64,000 nt of DNA from Sphingopyxis jiangsuensis (GTDB lineage: Bacteria; Pseudomonadota; Alphaproteobacteria; Sphingomonadales; Sphingomonadaceae): contig NZ_JAERPO010000001.1 of the NCBI RefSeq assembly GCF_016734905.1, forward strand, positions 1,054,001 through 1,118,000, in the 5' to 3' direction. The notes below the pieces were generated by a model, which did not search any database, was not told where the DNA came from, and saw nothing but the letters and a program-made list of their open reading frames with translations. The position numbers were made by a program, and so were the translations under genes. This document shows, one piece after another, positions 18,922 through 27,800 of this stretch (positions within the stretch are counted from its first letter, which is position 1; each line of letters begins with the position of its first letter).

Positions 18922-19693
18922 CGCGCTCCACATCAAGAATCTGACGGTGCGCGCTGGCGCCAAGACGCTGCTCGACGACGTGACGGCGACGATAGAACCC
19001 GGGCGTATCACGGCAATTGTCGGCCCCAATGGCGCGGGCAAATCGACGCTGATACGGGCGCTCGCGGGCGTCGCGCCGTTCGCAGGCACGCTGGCTCTGG
19101 GGGCGACGCCGCTCGCACACCTCAGCCCGACCGAGCGCGCCCGGCGCATCGCCTATCTTCCGCAGCACCATGATCTTGCGTGGAACATCAAGGTCCGCGA
19201 CATGGTCGCGCTCGGACGATTCGCTTATGGAGCCGAGCCCGGCAAGCTGGGCGCGACCGACCGTGCCGCCGTCGAGCGAGCCATGGAAGCCGCCTGCTGC
19301 GCCGCGCTCGCCGACCGCGGCGTCGCCGACCTTTCGGGCGGCGAGCAGGCGCTCGCCTGCCTCGCGCGGGTGCTGGCAGCCGATACGCCTGTGCTGCTCG
19401 CCGACGAACCCGCAGCGGCACTCGATCCCGCCAACCAGTATCGCGCGATGGAATGTCTCGCCGAAAAATCGGCGCATGGGTGCACTGTGCTCGTGGTTCT
19501 GCACGACCTGACGCTAGTTGCGCAGTTTTCCCACAGCGTGCTGTGGCTGCAAGGCGGTCGCCTCGTCGCGCACGAGCGCGCCGATTGCGAGAGTCTCGCG
19601 CACCACATACCCACGCTTTTTGGACGCACGCCGAGTTTTGCGACGGATGGTTCGGAGGCCCTCTTTTTCGTTCGTGACCCGAACGAGTCGTGA
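18914..19693 (+). CDS. btuD: cobalamin ABC transporter ATPase BtuD
   Basis: A 259-residue ABC ATPase powering BtuC. Walker A GPNGAGKST is at 37-45, the Q-loop Gln near 84, signature LSGGE at 140-144, Walker B VLLADEP at 160-166, and the switch His near 197. After LSGGE the usual Gln-Arg pair (as in LSGGExQR) is replaced by Gln-Ala-Leu, a mild departure from the family. It closes the btuBFCD operon. No clear terminator is visible in the following 278 bases (19694-19971). Confidence 0.9.
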   Translation: MSDALHIKNLTVRAGAKTLLDDVTATIEPGRITAIVGPNGAGKSTLIRALAGVAPFAGTLALGATPLAHLSPTERARRIAYLPQHHDLAWNIKVRDMVALGRFAYGAEPGKLGATDRAAVERAMEAACCAALADRGVADLSGGEQALACLARVLAADTPVLLADEPAAALDPANQYRAMECLAEKSAHGCTVLVVLHDLTLVAQFSHSVLWLQGGRLVAHERADCESLAHHIPTLFGRTPSFATDGSEALFFVRDPNES

Positions 19694-19971
19694 CCAGTGG
19701 GCTTCCGGTTATGGTGCGCGTCTCAAGTTAAGCGCTTGCCTGGCAGACTATACCACGACATCCAACTGCGATGCTGTCGCAATAGTAGCCCGGGCTGGCC
19801 CAGCTTAATACGGGCAAAGCCGAAGTCTGGCTGACGGCGCTGCGTCGTGCTGACGAAATTCCGCGCGCGCCATGGCGCGACCGACAGGGCAAAAGCTCTT
19901 CCTCGTAGCAGATCCGTCCTGGCATCAGGCCAATATGACGGGCGTGCTTTGCAACACGTCCCCCATAAAGA

Positions 19972-20829
19972 TCAATTCCCGTCGCGTACCTTTGTGCCGC
20001 ATGCGACCCAATAGGGAGTTCCGTCGCGAAACCGAATGTCTTCCAGCCCGCATGCCGTCATCATGGCTTCGATCTGTGGTCGCGTGAACCGCTGTTCCAG
20101 ACGAGTGCCGAATCGATCGAGCGCGTCGGTGCGCATTGTGTAAAAACTCTGATCGCGATAGAAGCTAAGCGGCAGACCGTCCACTTTCAGCCCGATGCGT
20201 GCGCCGAGCATCGCCATCCGCGCCAAGGGCCAGTAAATGGCGGCAGCGATCGCTGTTGTTATGGTCTTGCGGAGAGGGAATGGCATCGGGCTGATGGCCC
20301 TCCGGACATAATCACTCAGTTTCCATATGAAGCGGAACCACGCGGGCCGGTCGTCAAAACCGTAATAGAGATACACGAGGAACGGCGCACCAGGTTTCAG
20401 CTTGGCGACACATGCCCGCATCGCTTTCTGCGTGTCCGGAATATGGTGAAGCACGCCAAGAGAATAACCAAAGTCTTGGCTGGCATCGGGAAGGGGGATC
20501 TCGTCGACCCCGGCATGGTGAAACCGGACATTCGACACATTGCCGAGCACGCGCCTTGCAACCTGCAACGCTTTTTCGGAAGGGTCGATACAATGGAGAA
20601 TGTCGACGCGCGGGGCTACGCCGCGTGCCCACCGACCTGATCCACATCCCAAGTCGAACCCGGACGCACCTGCGGGCAGAGCATCCCATGGAAAAAGCGA
20701 AAAATAGCCGTCAAAAAGTTGGCGCCAATCCGCTTCATCGAGCGCAGTCTGGTCGAAGGCCGCCCATTCCTCACCAAAGCCTTGTACGGTCTTGGGGTCG
20801 ATATTGCCCGCCGTGGGAGTTCTGAGCAT
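19972..20829 (-). CDS. class I SAM-dependent methyltransferase
   Basis: A 285-residue protein with the methyltransferase motif I FDLGCGSGRWA at residues 58-68, an acidic residue ending the next strand (Cys-Ile-Asp-Pro near 79-82), and SLGVLHHIPD near 118-127. The later half has a hydrophobic, basic stretch (about 165-205) that could touch the membrane. It sits at the left border of the polysaccharide locus, so a sugar or glycolipid substrate is likely, but a quinone or other target cannot be excluded. The start is the ATG at 20829 with AGGA about 12 bases upstream. Confidence 0.75.
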   Translation of the reverse strand: MLRTPTAGNIDPKTVQGFGEEWAAFDQTALDEADWRQLFDGYFSLFPWDALPAGASGFDLGCGSGRWARGVAPRVDILHCIDPSEKALQVARRVLGNVSNVRFHHAGVDEIPLPDASQDFGYSLGVLHHIPDTQKAMRACVAKLKPGAPFLVYLYYGFDDRPAWFRFIWKLSDYVRRAISPMPFPLRKTITTAIAAAIYWPLARMAMLGARIGLKVDGLPLSFYRDQSFYTMRTDALDRFGTRLEQRFTRPQIEAMMTACGLEDIRFRDGTPYWVACGTKVRDGN

Positions 20830-21625
20830 CAGCGCGTCATTTCCTGTTTAGCCGTCGCCAGACCGCCTCCTTGGCCCCGCGACGAACGTCCCACGCAATC
20901 AGATTCCGAAAGCGCGTCATGTCCGAAATTTTCCACTAATATCCTCACTGTATCTGCAGAACTGTCCGTGGCGTCCTACCTCGCCGCCAATTGGTGCAAC
21001 ATCGCATAACGGGAACGCGAAACCTTTGGTGGCAAGAAATAAAACGTCGCGGACTTAGGGCATCGCCGCCGCTTGGGCAATGTCGATGACAGATTGTCCT
21101 ACCAGAAGCCGACAAGGATCGACTTGGCATTTACTGAAGGACTTCACGATCTGCGCCACCCGCAGAATACCGCTTATCCCGCCCCGCAGTCTGAATCTCG
21201 TCTTGCCAGCTTCTCGTTCCATAGAGCCTCGTCCGGCGTGTGCCACTATTGATTATGGTTCGACAGGCAGGACGAATTGCGTCTGTAGTCAGAATGCATA
21301 GCCGCAACGTCGATCCCGGCGCGGCGGGATCGTGGCAAGCTTCGCGAGAATCACCCGGCGACTAAGCGGCATCACGGGTTCCGGCAATCCCATGCAATAG
21401 TATGATTTGGAGCCGCCATGCACCCCTTCATGCACGAGCCGATTGGGATAATTATTCAACCGACACGGGCGACACTATCAACTTGTTTGGATGCGCGCCT
21501 CTCGCGCAAGTCTCGCAAGTAGTGCGCGGCGAGGCTATAGTTTTGGCGGAGACTCAGCGGCGGGTCGATCTTTGCGGTCGCGCCCGTCCGTTTTGGGCTC
21601 CGGTATCGAATGGGAAACCCGGACG
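20830..21625. other. unassigned 0.8 kb intergenic region
   Basis: No convincing gene was found here. All open frames are short, overlap each other, lack good ribosome binding sites and show no family similarity I recognise. The base composition is more mixed and codon structure is lost compared with the flanks. One perfect inverted repeat lies at 21311-21332. The region separates a minus-strand methyltransferase from the plus-strand beta-helix gene, so promoters for both should lie in it. It may also be decayed remains of an earlier gene in the polysaccharide locus. Confidence 0.5.
21311..21332. repeat. perfect 8-base inverted repeat
   Basis: CGATCCCG at 21311-21318 and CGGGATCG at 21325-21332 are perfect inverted complements around a six-base GC-rich loop. 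There is no T-run on either side, so it is more likely an operator or a folded RNA element than an intrinsic terminator. It lies 294 bases before the beta-helix gene start. Confidence 0.5.
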
Positions 21626-23131
21626 ATGATAAGGCCCGAAAATTTTCGCCAGGCTGGCGATACGCACCTGCAGCGTTTGCAGCGATTTCTCGATGCGCTC
21701 GGCGGCGGGACAGATGGCGAACTGGACGCAGATTATGTCATACCCTCGCAACTGGTCCTGAGCGGAAAATCGAACTTTAGGCTGCGCGGCAATGGTCACC
21801 GGATCAGGGTGGCTGATGGCGCTCCCACCGGCTGGGGCGGATCGGCACTCTACATCGTCCAGTGCAACGACTTCGAGATCTCCGATCTACATTGCGACGG
21901 CAACCGCGAAAGCCGCATTCCGGCAGAAGATCCGGCGCACGTAATTGTCGTCGACAAATGCCATCGGTGGCTCTTTCGCAATGTTCATGTGGTGAATGGC
22001 ACGTGCGACGGATTTCTCGTGTATGCTGGCACCGACGGAAATGGCACGGGGCCCGGCGGCGCTGTTTCTACATTGGACTTTCCTTCACGCTGGAAGCTCA
22101 AAGATTGCACCGCGCTCAACAACTTTCGACAGGGCCTGTCGATCATCGAGGGTGTAGACGCATCGATCGAAGGCGGTCGCTATGGGCTAACTCATGGACT
22201 TTGGGATACCGGAAACGGCCCTTGCGCAGGTATCATCCTCGAACCCGATGATGTTCCGTCAAGACCCGCGAATCGCATTCGCAACATCCGGCTTCAGAAT
22301 ATATTGTTCGACGGCAACCAAGGCGCCGGATTGGCGATTACGCGAGTGAACGGCGTTCGCAACATCGAGGTAGTTGACTGTATTTTTGATGCAAACAAGA
22401 AAGCTGCGATCGAATCCTTTGGCGACGAGATCGCTATATTGAGGCCGACAGTTCGCAACTGGACAAACGAGCCCTATTCAAGCCGAGCCAGCGCTCCTCC
22501 CAAACGCGGCGCTATCGACATCGGTTATCTGGCGGGCCCGACCAGTATTGCCGATCCGAAGTTCGAGTTGATTGACAACGGCGCATCGGATCATCACCCC
22601 TGCATTTATGTACATGGCGCCGCCGCTGCGGGGATCGCGATCAGCGGGATAAGGTCGGACGGGAGCGCATCGTTCATCTGCGGCGCCCATGCGCCGCGGG
22701 TCCAGGTGAGCCACAGCGTGGTCGATCTGCGGTCGTCAGTGCGCCCCGACGCCTTTGTCTTTCTGGGCGACCACGCGGTGTTCGAACATATGATGTTACT
22801 CGGTGTTTATGAACGCGCGGCCTATTTCGGCGGGAAAGCGCCGCAGATAAAGGAGAATAAATTCTATGTTCGCATCAGCCGGCCGACAACCCACATCGTC
22901 GGCGCATGGGATGCGATCGCCCCCGAGCTGCGTGGAAATCTCGTAGAATTCGAGCAACCGGTCGCATCGAAGGCGTTCTCAGTCGGACAAGACGCGACCG
23001 TTGTCGACAACAAGATCGTAAATAGCCTTAGCGATCGTCTGTTCGATTTTTCAGGTCCACCTCGAGCATCCACTGGGAATTCGCGCGCTGTCCGGCGAGC
23101 GCGAGAGAGTCCATCAGCACAAGCTCCCTGA
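21626..23131 (+). CDS. right-handed beta-helix repeat protein
   Basis: A 501-residue protein in which residues 50-440 consist of short beta-strand turns with Asn/Asp/Gly bends (for example NFRLRGNGHRI, DFEISDLHCDGN, IRLQNILFDGNQGAG, NIEVVDCIFDANKK). This pattern is that of parallel beta-helix enzymes such as pectate lyases, glycan epimerases and tailspike-type depolymerases. No N-terminal signal peptide is visible. I use the ATG at 21626; the frame is open back to 21491, but that part is Arg/Ser-rich without structure. It precedes the sugar-dehydratase and glycosyltransferase genes, so it likely acts on the locus product as a lyase or epimerase. I cannot identify catalytic residues. Confidence 0.7.
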   Translation: MIRPENFRQAGDTHLQRLQRFLDALGGGTDGELDADYVIPSQLVLSGKSNFRLRGNGHRIRVADGAPTGWGGSALYIVQCNDFEISDLHCDGNRESRIPAEDPAHVIVVDKCHRWLFRNVHVVNGTCDGFLVYAGTDGNGTGPGGAVSTLDFPSRWKLKDCTALNNFRQGLSIIEGVDASIEGGRYGLTHGLWDTGNGPCAGIILEPDDVPSRPANRIRNIRLQNILFDGNQGAGLAITRVNGVRNIEVVDCIFDANKKAAIESFGDEIAILRPTVRNWTNEPYSSRASAPPKRGAIDIGYLAGPTSIADPKFELIDNGASDHHPCIYVHGAAAAGIAISGIRSDGSASFICGAHAPRVQVSHSVVDLRSSVRPDAFVFLGDHAVFEHMMLLGVYERAAYFGGKAPQIKENKFYVRISRPTTHIVGAWDAIAPELRGNLVEFEQPVASKAFSVGQDATVVDNKIVNSLSDRLFDFSGPPRASTGNSRAVRRARESPSAQAP

Positions 23132-23305
23132 TTTCCGTGGGATAGCTAACACAACTGGACGCAACGCTGGTTGAATGGCAACGGTATTGCTTCTATGACA
23201 ATCTTGTTTTTTGTCGCGCCCGCTTCATTGGTGCGCAACCACTGCAGGAGCATGTCTCGCAAGTTGCACCCCACAATGGCCATCTGCGAGGAATAGCGGC
23301 AATCT

Positions 23306-25261
23306 ATGAAAATTCTCGACCAAAATCATTGGCGCAACCTGCGGAAGGGGGGTCTCGCTTTCATCGGCGAACGGCCGCGCATTCAACGCCAGTTCGCCGC
23401 GGTGGCGATCGACGGCGCGCTATGCTTGGTTGCCGTATGGTTTGCCTTCTCGCTACGCTTGGGCGTTTGGGAGCTTTTCTCACGCCCGATCATGACGTTT
23501 GCTGCTTGCTCATTGATATTCTGGTATCCCATCGCGTGGAGGTCCGGCGTTTATCGGTCGCTCATACGATATTCCGGCTCGCGCACGGTCACGGACCTTG
23601 CGGTCGCGTGCGGGTTGCTGATTCTTCCGCTGCTGGTGGTGTGCGTCGTATTTCGTCTTCCCGGTGTGCCGCGAACGCTGAGCGTACTGCATCCGATGAT
23701 CTTTCTGCTGCTGCTAGCAGCGAGCCGCGTCGGCATTCGCTTCGCACTACTCGACCTTCTGAACGTCGTCGGCGTCAACGCGCGGCGTATGCTGGTCTAT
23801 GGCGCCGGACGCGCCGGCCAGCAGCTTGCGCTGTCCTTGCGTCATGAACCGCAAGTGCACCTCGTCGGCTTCATCGATGACGACCCGAGACTCGACGGAC
23901 AGCGGCTCGACGGCGTCCAAGTGTTCGGCTCGTTCCGCCTGCATCAAGTGTTGCACGAAACCGCCGCGGATGAGGTGCTGCTGGCGATCCCGAGCGCTTC
24001 GCGCGCACGCCGCCGGGAGATTATCGAGGAGCTGCAGAAAGAGGATGTCTACGTCCGATCGCTGCCCAGTCTGACCAATGTCATCGACGGAAGTATAACC
24101 GTCAACGATTTGCGCGAGATTCAGATCGAAGAGTTGCTCGGACGTGAACCGGTAGCCGCAAATGAATTGCTGATGGGAAGGACGATCGTTGGAAAACGAG
24201 TCCTTGTTTCGGGGGCGGGCGGATCGATCGGAAGTGAACTATGCCGACAGATAATTCGCTGCCGCCCCGCGCTGCTCGTCCTGCTCGAACAAAGCGAGTA
24301 TAGTCTTTATGCGATTGAGCGCGAACTCGACGCCATGATGAAGGCGCTTGGCCTTGCAATTCCGATCCAACTCGAACTCGCTAACGTATCCGACCGGTCA
24401 TCGATGCGACGCATATATAAGCGCCATCGCCCCGAGACCGTGCTTCATGCGGCAGCTTACAAGCATGTGCCGTTAGTTGAAGCCAATCCGCTATCGGGCC
24501 TCCGCAACAATATCATGGGGACGCTCCATAGCGTCAAGGCAGCCGAAGAGGTTGGCGTCACCAACTTCACGTTGATTAGCACCGACAAGGCGGTGCGGCC
24601 GACGAACATCATGGGCGCCTCGAAGCGGGTTTGCGAAATGATTCTGCAGGCGCGCGCGACCGAGCCGGGAGTGAAAACGATTTTCAGCATGGTGCGGTTC
24701 GGCAATGTCTTGGGGTCGAGTGGTTCGGTTGTGCCGTTGTTCAAGGCGCAGATCGCGGCCGGCGGCCCCCTGACGCTTACGCATCGGGAGATAACACGTT
24801 ACTTCATGACGATACCCGAAGCTGCACAGCTCGTCATCCAGGCAAGCGCAATGGCCAAGGGCGGCGAGGTTTTCGTTCTCGACATGGGCGAGCCGGTGCG
24901 GATCATCGACCTGGCTCGTGCCATGATCCGGCTTTCAGGCCTCAGCGTACGCGAGCCTGACCTTCCGGAGGGCGATATCGAGATTATCGAGACCGGCCTG
25001 CGACCGGGCGAGAAACTTTATGAAGAGCTACTCATCGGAAATAATCCGGAACCGACGCACCACCCGCGAATCATGCGCGCGCGCGAGGGATTGATACCCT
25101 GGGTCGAGCTGGATCGCATGATGAAGCGGCTTAACGCAGTCATTTGCGAGTCCGGCGATGCCGCCACCGCAATGCAGATCATCAGCAGCCTGGTGCCCGA
25201 ATATGCCGCCAGCGGGCAATGGCTCGGAGGTCGCGGCGATCTTGTCGAAATCGCCGAATGA
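23306..25261 (+). CDS. membrane-bound nucleotide-sugar 4,6-dehydratase (CapD/WbpM/PglF type)
   Basis: A 651-residue protein with four or five N-terminal membrane segments (about residues 30-150), a first Rossmann-like CoA-binding-type domain with VYGAGRAGQ at 164-171, and a C-terminal short-chain dehydrogenase domain from about 290. Key motifs are GAGGSIGS at 303-310 and STDKAVRPTNIMGASKR at 425-441, where the classical catalytic Tyr of YxxxK is replaced by Met in Met-Gly-Ala-Ser-Lys, as in this family. The enzyme should convert UDP-GlcNAc to UDP-4-keto-6-deoxy-GlcNAc. It is followed by the dehydrogenase/phosphoglycosyl-transferase fusion gene on the same strand. Confidence 0.9.
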   Translation: MKILDQNHWRNLRKGGLAFIGERPRIQRQFAAVAIDGALCLVAVWFAFSLRLGVWELFSRPIMTFAACSLIFWYPIAWRSGVYRSLIRYSGSRTVTDLAVACGLLILPLLVVCVVFRLPGVPRTLSVLHPMIFLLLLAASRVGIRFALLDLLNVVGVNARRMLVYGAGRAGQQLALSLRHEPQVHLVGFIDDDPRLDGQRLDGVQVFGSFRLHQVLHETAADEVLLAIPSASRARRREIIEELQKEDVYVRSLPSLTNVIDGSITVNDLREIQIEELLGREPVAANELLMGRTIVGKRVLVSGAGGSIGSELCRQIIRCRPALLVLLEQSEYSLYAIERELDAMMKALGLAIPIQLELANVSDRSSMRRIYKRHRPETVLHAAAYKHVPLVEANPLSGLRNNIMGTLHSVKAAEEVGVTNFTLISTDKAVRPTNIMGASKRVCEMILQARATEPGVKTIFSMVRFGNVLGSSGSVVPLFKAQIAAGGPLTLTHREITRYFMTIPEAAQLVIQASAMAKGGEVFVLDMGEPVRIIDLARAMIRLSGLSVREPDLPEGDIEIIETGLRPGEKLYEELLIGNNPEPTHHPRIMRAREGLIPWVELDRMMKRLNAVICESGDAATAMQIISSLVPEYAASGQWLGGRGDLVEIAE

Positions 25262-25369
25262 TTCGCCGCGGCGATAGCCGTTGACAGAGACCGGCGCGGC
25301 TGGTTGGATCCGACGGGCCGCTCCAGAGCCGCCGCCTCCCCTTCATTTGGAACCGTTTGAACCCGTGTG

Positions 25370-26614
25370 ATGATCGTCGACACTTCGCGTCCCTATGATT
25401 TCATCGTCACCGGCGCTTCCGGGAAAGTAGGCCGGCATCTGGTTCCCCTGTTAGCGCGGAACGGGCGCACGTTGCTCGCGGTCGGACGCAACTCGGACAC
25501 GCTGCGCCGCCTGTTCGCCAACCAAATAGGTTCCGTGGCAGTCGCGGACTATGGCGATCTTAAGCGCCTGCCCGGCTGCGATACGCTGATTCATCTGGCC
25601 GTGCGCAACAATGACGCACCCGGGACGCTGGCCGATTTCTCGGCGGTGAATGTGGATTTCGCATCGCAGATCGCACGCGAATTCTCGCGCATGAACGGGC
25701 GTCGTTTCCTCAATATTTCCTCTATCCTCGCGCTCGGCGACTTTGAAGAATCGCCCTATGCGGTCAGTAAGGCTATAGGAAAGCGCGCTATTCACGATAT
25801 TATCGGCGACCGTCTCGACAATGTTCACATCGGTTATTTTCATGACCGCGGATACTTCGGCGAAAGGCTCGCCTTTCTCTCCCGCTTCGGCCCTGCGGTT
25901 GGTGGTATGATATTTGCTCTGTTAAAAATGCTGAAGCCCGCGACTTCGGCGCAAAGCCTCGTCGACTATGCGCTTGGCGAACCCCATTCCCTTCCTCCAC
26001 CTGGAATATTGACCGACGACCTATCACGCTCGCGCGCCTACCGCGCCATTTCACGCTCAATGGACCTTGGTGTCGGCTTGGGCATCCTACTGCTATTCTT
26101 ACCAGTTTTTGCTGTGATCTGGATCGCGATCCGGCTCGACAGTCCGGGGCCAGCAATCTTCGCGCAGCAACGTGTCGGCGCCGCGCAGATTCCGTTCACC
26201 CTCTATAAGTTCCGGACAATGAAGCGCGATACTGTGGCCGCCGGAACGCACGAGGTCAGCTCCAGCGCCGTAACCAGGATTGGCGCGTTTCTCCGCCGGA
26301 CCAAGTTGGATGAACTACCCCAGGCGATAAATTTGCTGCGCGGGAATATGACCCTTGTGGGGCCCCGTCCCTGCCTGTACTCGCAGACCGAACTTATGCA
26401 GGCGCGCGAAGCGCTTGGGGTTTACGCACTAAAGCCGGGGATAACCGGCTATGCGCAGATCCGCGAGATCGACATGAGTAGGCCAATCGCGCTCGCGCGC
26501 AGCGACTATCGGTACAAGAAGTTGCGATCGTTGCTGCTCGATCTTCGCATCATCGTGGCAACTGCGCTCGGACGCGGTGGCGGTGATCGCATAACCGCGT
26601 CCGACCAAGTCTGA
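25370..26614 (+). CDS. fusion of short-chain dehydrogenase/epimerase and initiating phosphoglycosyl transferase
   Basis: About 414 residues in two parts (numbers count from a GTG one codon upstream). Residues 10-220 form an NAD-dependent epimerase/reductase fold: TGASGKVG at 15-22, Ser-Ser near 118-119, and YAVSK at 131-135 with the catalytic Tyr and Lys; it is shorter than a full epimerase. Residues 225-415 form a bacterial sugar transferase (PglC/WcaJ catalytic domain): hydrophobic re-entrant helix at 235-255, KFRTM at 281-285, LDELPQ at 314-319 with the catalytic Asp-Glu, VGPRP at 331-335 and KPGITGYAQ near 356-364. It should start polymer synthesis by moving a sugar phosphate to undecaprenyl phosphate. 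The start is ATG 25370 or the GTG just before. Confidence 0.88.
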   Translation: MIVDTSRPYDFIVTGASGKVGRHLVPLLARNGRTLLAVGRNSDTLRRLFANQIGSVAVADYGDLKRLPGCDTLIHLAVRNNDAPGTLADFSAVNVDFASQIAREFSRMNGRRFLNISSILALGDFEESPYAVSKAIGKRAIHDIIGDRLDNVHIGYFHDRGYFGERLAFLSRFGPAVGGMIFALLKMLKPATSAQSLVDYALGEPHSLPPPGILTDDLSRSRAYRAISRSMDLGVGLGILLLFLPVFAVIWIAIRLDSPGPAIFAQQRVGAAQIPFTLYKFRTMKRDTVAAGTHEVSSSAVTRIGAFLRRTKLDELPQAINLLRGNMTLVGPRPCLYSQTELMQAREALGVYALKPGITGYAQIREIDMSRPIALARSDYRYKKLRSLLLDLRIIVATALGRGGGDRITASDQV

Positions 26615-26623
26615 TTGATCATC

Positions 26624-27766
26624 ATGCCGAACAAAAGGATTCTCTTCTTTGTCGGCGATGCGCCCTTTTTCGTGTCGCACCGGCTCAACCTGGTCGAGGG
26701 CGCAATCGCCGGCGGCTATGACGTCGTGGTCGCCTGTCCGACTTCGCCGGCCACCGATACGATCCAGGCGAGCGGCGCGCGATGGGTCGAATGGAAAATC
26801 GACCGCGGCGGCACGTCCATCATAGGCGAGGTTCGGACCTTTCTCGGCGCCGTCAGGATTGCCCGTGCAGCAGCTCCCACGATAATTCACGCCATAGCGC
26901 TCAAATGTATATTACATGCCGGATTCGCGTCGAAATTATTACGCGTCCCGATCGTCGGCGCGGTCTCGGGGCTCGGGTATGTCTACACCGGTGCCGCGCG
27001 CGGATCGAAAGCCGTGCTGCGACGCCTCATCAACCGCTTTATGAGCATCGGCCTCAATCGCCGGAATGCCAGTTTCATCTTCCAGAATCGCGATGACGCA
27101 AAGATGGTCGAATTCGCCCGCCTCGACAGGGCCACCGTTTACATGATCGGCGGCTCAGGCGTCGACTTGGGCGCGATCGTGATGCGGCCACACCCGGTCG
27201 GCGCGACGACCGCCGTCGGCCTCCCCGCCCGCCTGCTCCGCGACAAGGGAGTCTATGAGTTCGTCGACGCCGCACGACAGCTTCGCGAACGTGGCCGCGA
27301 TGCTCGCTTCCTGCTGATCGGCGATCCCGATCCGACCAATCCCTCGTCCGTAACGTCAAAAGAAATCGAATCCTGGGTCGCCGATGGCGCCATCGAATGG
27401 CAGCCGCATACGCACGATATCTCGACAGCGCTCGCGGCGCTCCATATTGTCGCCCTGCCGTCCTACCGTGAGGGATTTCCAAAGACGATCATCGACGCCT
27501 CCGCGGCCGGCCGCGCGTCGGTTACAAGCGATGTTCCCGGTTGCCGTGACGCAATCGTCGACGGGGTCACCGGGATTTTATGTCCGGCGAAGAATGGTGC
27601 GGCGCTGGCCGACGCGATCGACAAACTGATCCTCGATCGCAATCTCTGTATTGCCATGGGCAAAGCGGCACGGCGGCACGCCGAAACCCATTTCGATGTT
27701 CGCGAAGTCACTGCACGGCATCTTGAGATTTATCGACACAGCGAAATGCGCGGCCACCGACCCTGA
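26624..27766 (+). CDS. glycosyltransferase family 4 (PglA/CapM-like)
   Basis: About 380 residues with a GT-B fold. The N-terminal Rossmann domain starts with ILFFVGDAPFFVSHRL; the C-terminal nucleotide-binding domain has LPSYREGFPKTIIDASAAGR near residues 284-303, the equivalent of the EX7E motif with Asp for the second Glu. This family adds a sugar to a polyprenyl-linked acceptor on the cytoplasmic side of the membrane. It directly follows the initiating transferase, so it is a good candidate for the second sugar. The preferred start is ATG 26624; a TTG three codons upstream is also open. No strong ribosome binding site is visible, so coupling to the upstream gene is likely. Confidence 0.88.
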   Translation: MPNKRILFFVGDAPFFVSHRLNLVEGAIAGGYDVVVACPTSPATDTIQASGARWVEWKIDRGGTSIIGEVRTFLGAVRIARAAAPTIIHAIALKCILHAGFASKLLRVPIVGAVSGLGYVYTGAARGSKAVLRRLINRFMSIGLNRRNASFIFQNRDDAKMVEFARLDRATVYMIGGSGVDLGAIVMRPHPVGATTAVGLPARLLRDKGVYEFVDAARQLRERGRDARFLLIGDPDPTNPSSVTSKEIESWVADGAIEWQPHTHDISTALAALHIVALPSYREGFPKTIIDASAAGRASVTSDVPGCRDAIVDGVTGILCPAKNGAALADAIDKLILDRNLCIAMGKAARRHAETHFDVREVTARHLEIYRHSEMRGHRP

Positions 27767-27770
27767 TAGC

Positions 27771-27794
27771 GGCGGCCGAGAACGCCTCGCCGCC
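27771..27794. terminator. GC-rich inverted repeat between convergent genes
   Basis: GGCGGC (27771-27776) and GCCGCC (27789-27794) can pair around a 12-base loop in the 34-base gap between the convergent glycosyltransferase and asparagine-synthase-like genes. There is no T-run, so it is a weak terminator candidate supported mostly by position. Confidence 0.3.
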
Positions 27795-27800
27795 CCCGCC

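Noticed and set aside
19694-21625. Possible tRNA or insertion-sequence remnants at the border of the polysaccharide locus
   Set aside because: I found no cloverleaf with a T-loop GTTCGA-type core, no transposase fragment and no terminal inverted repeats with target duplication.
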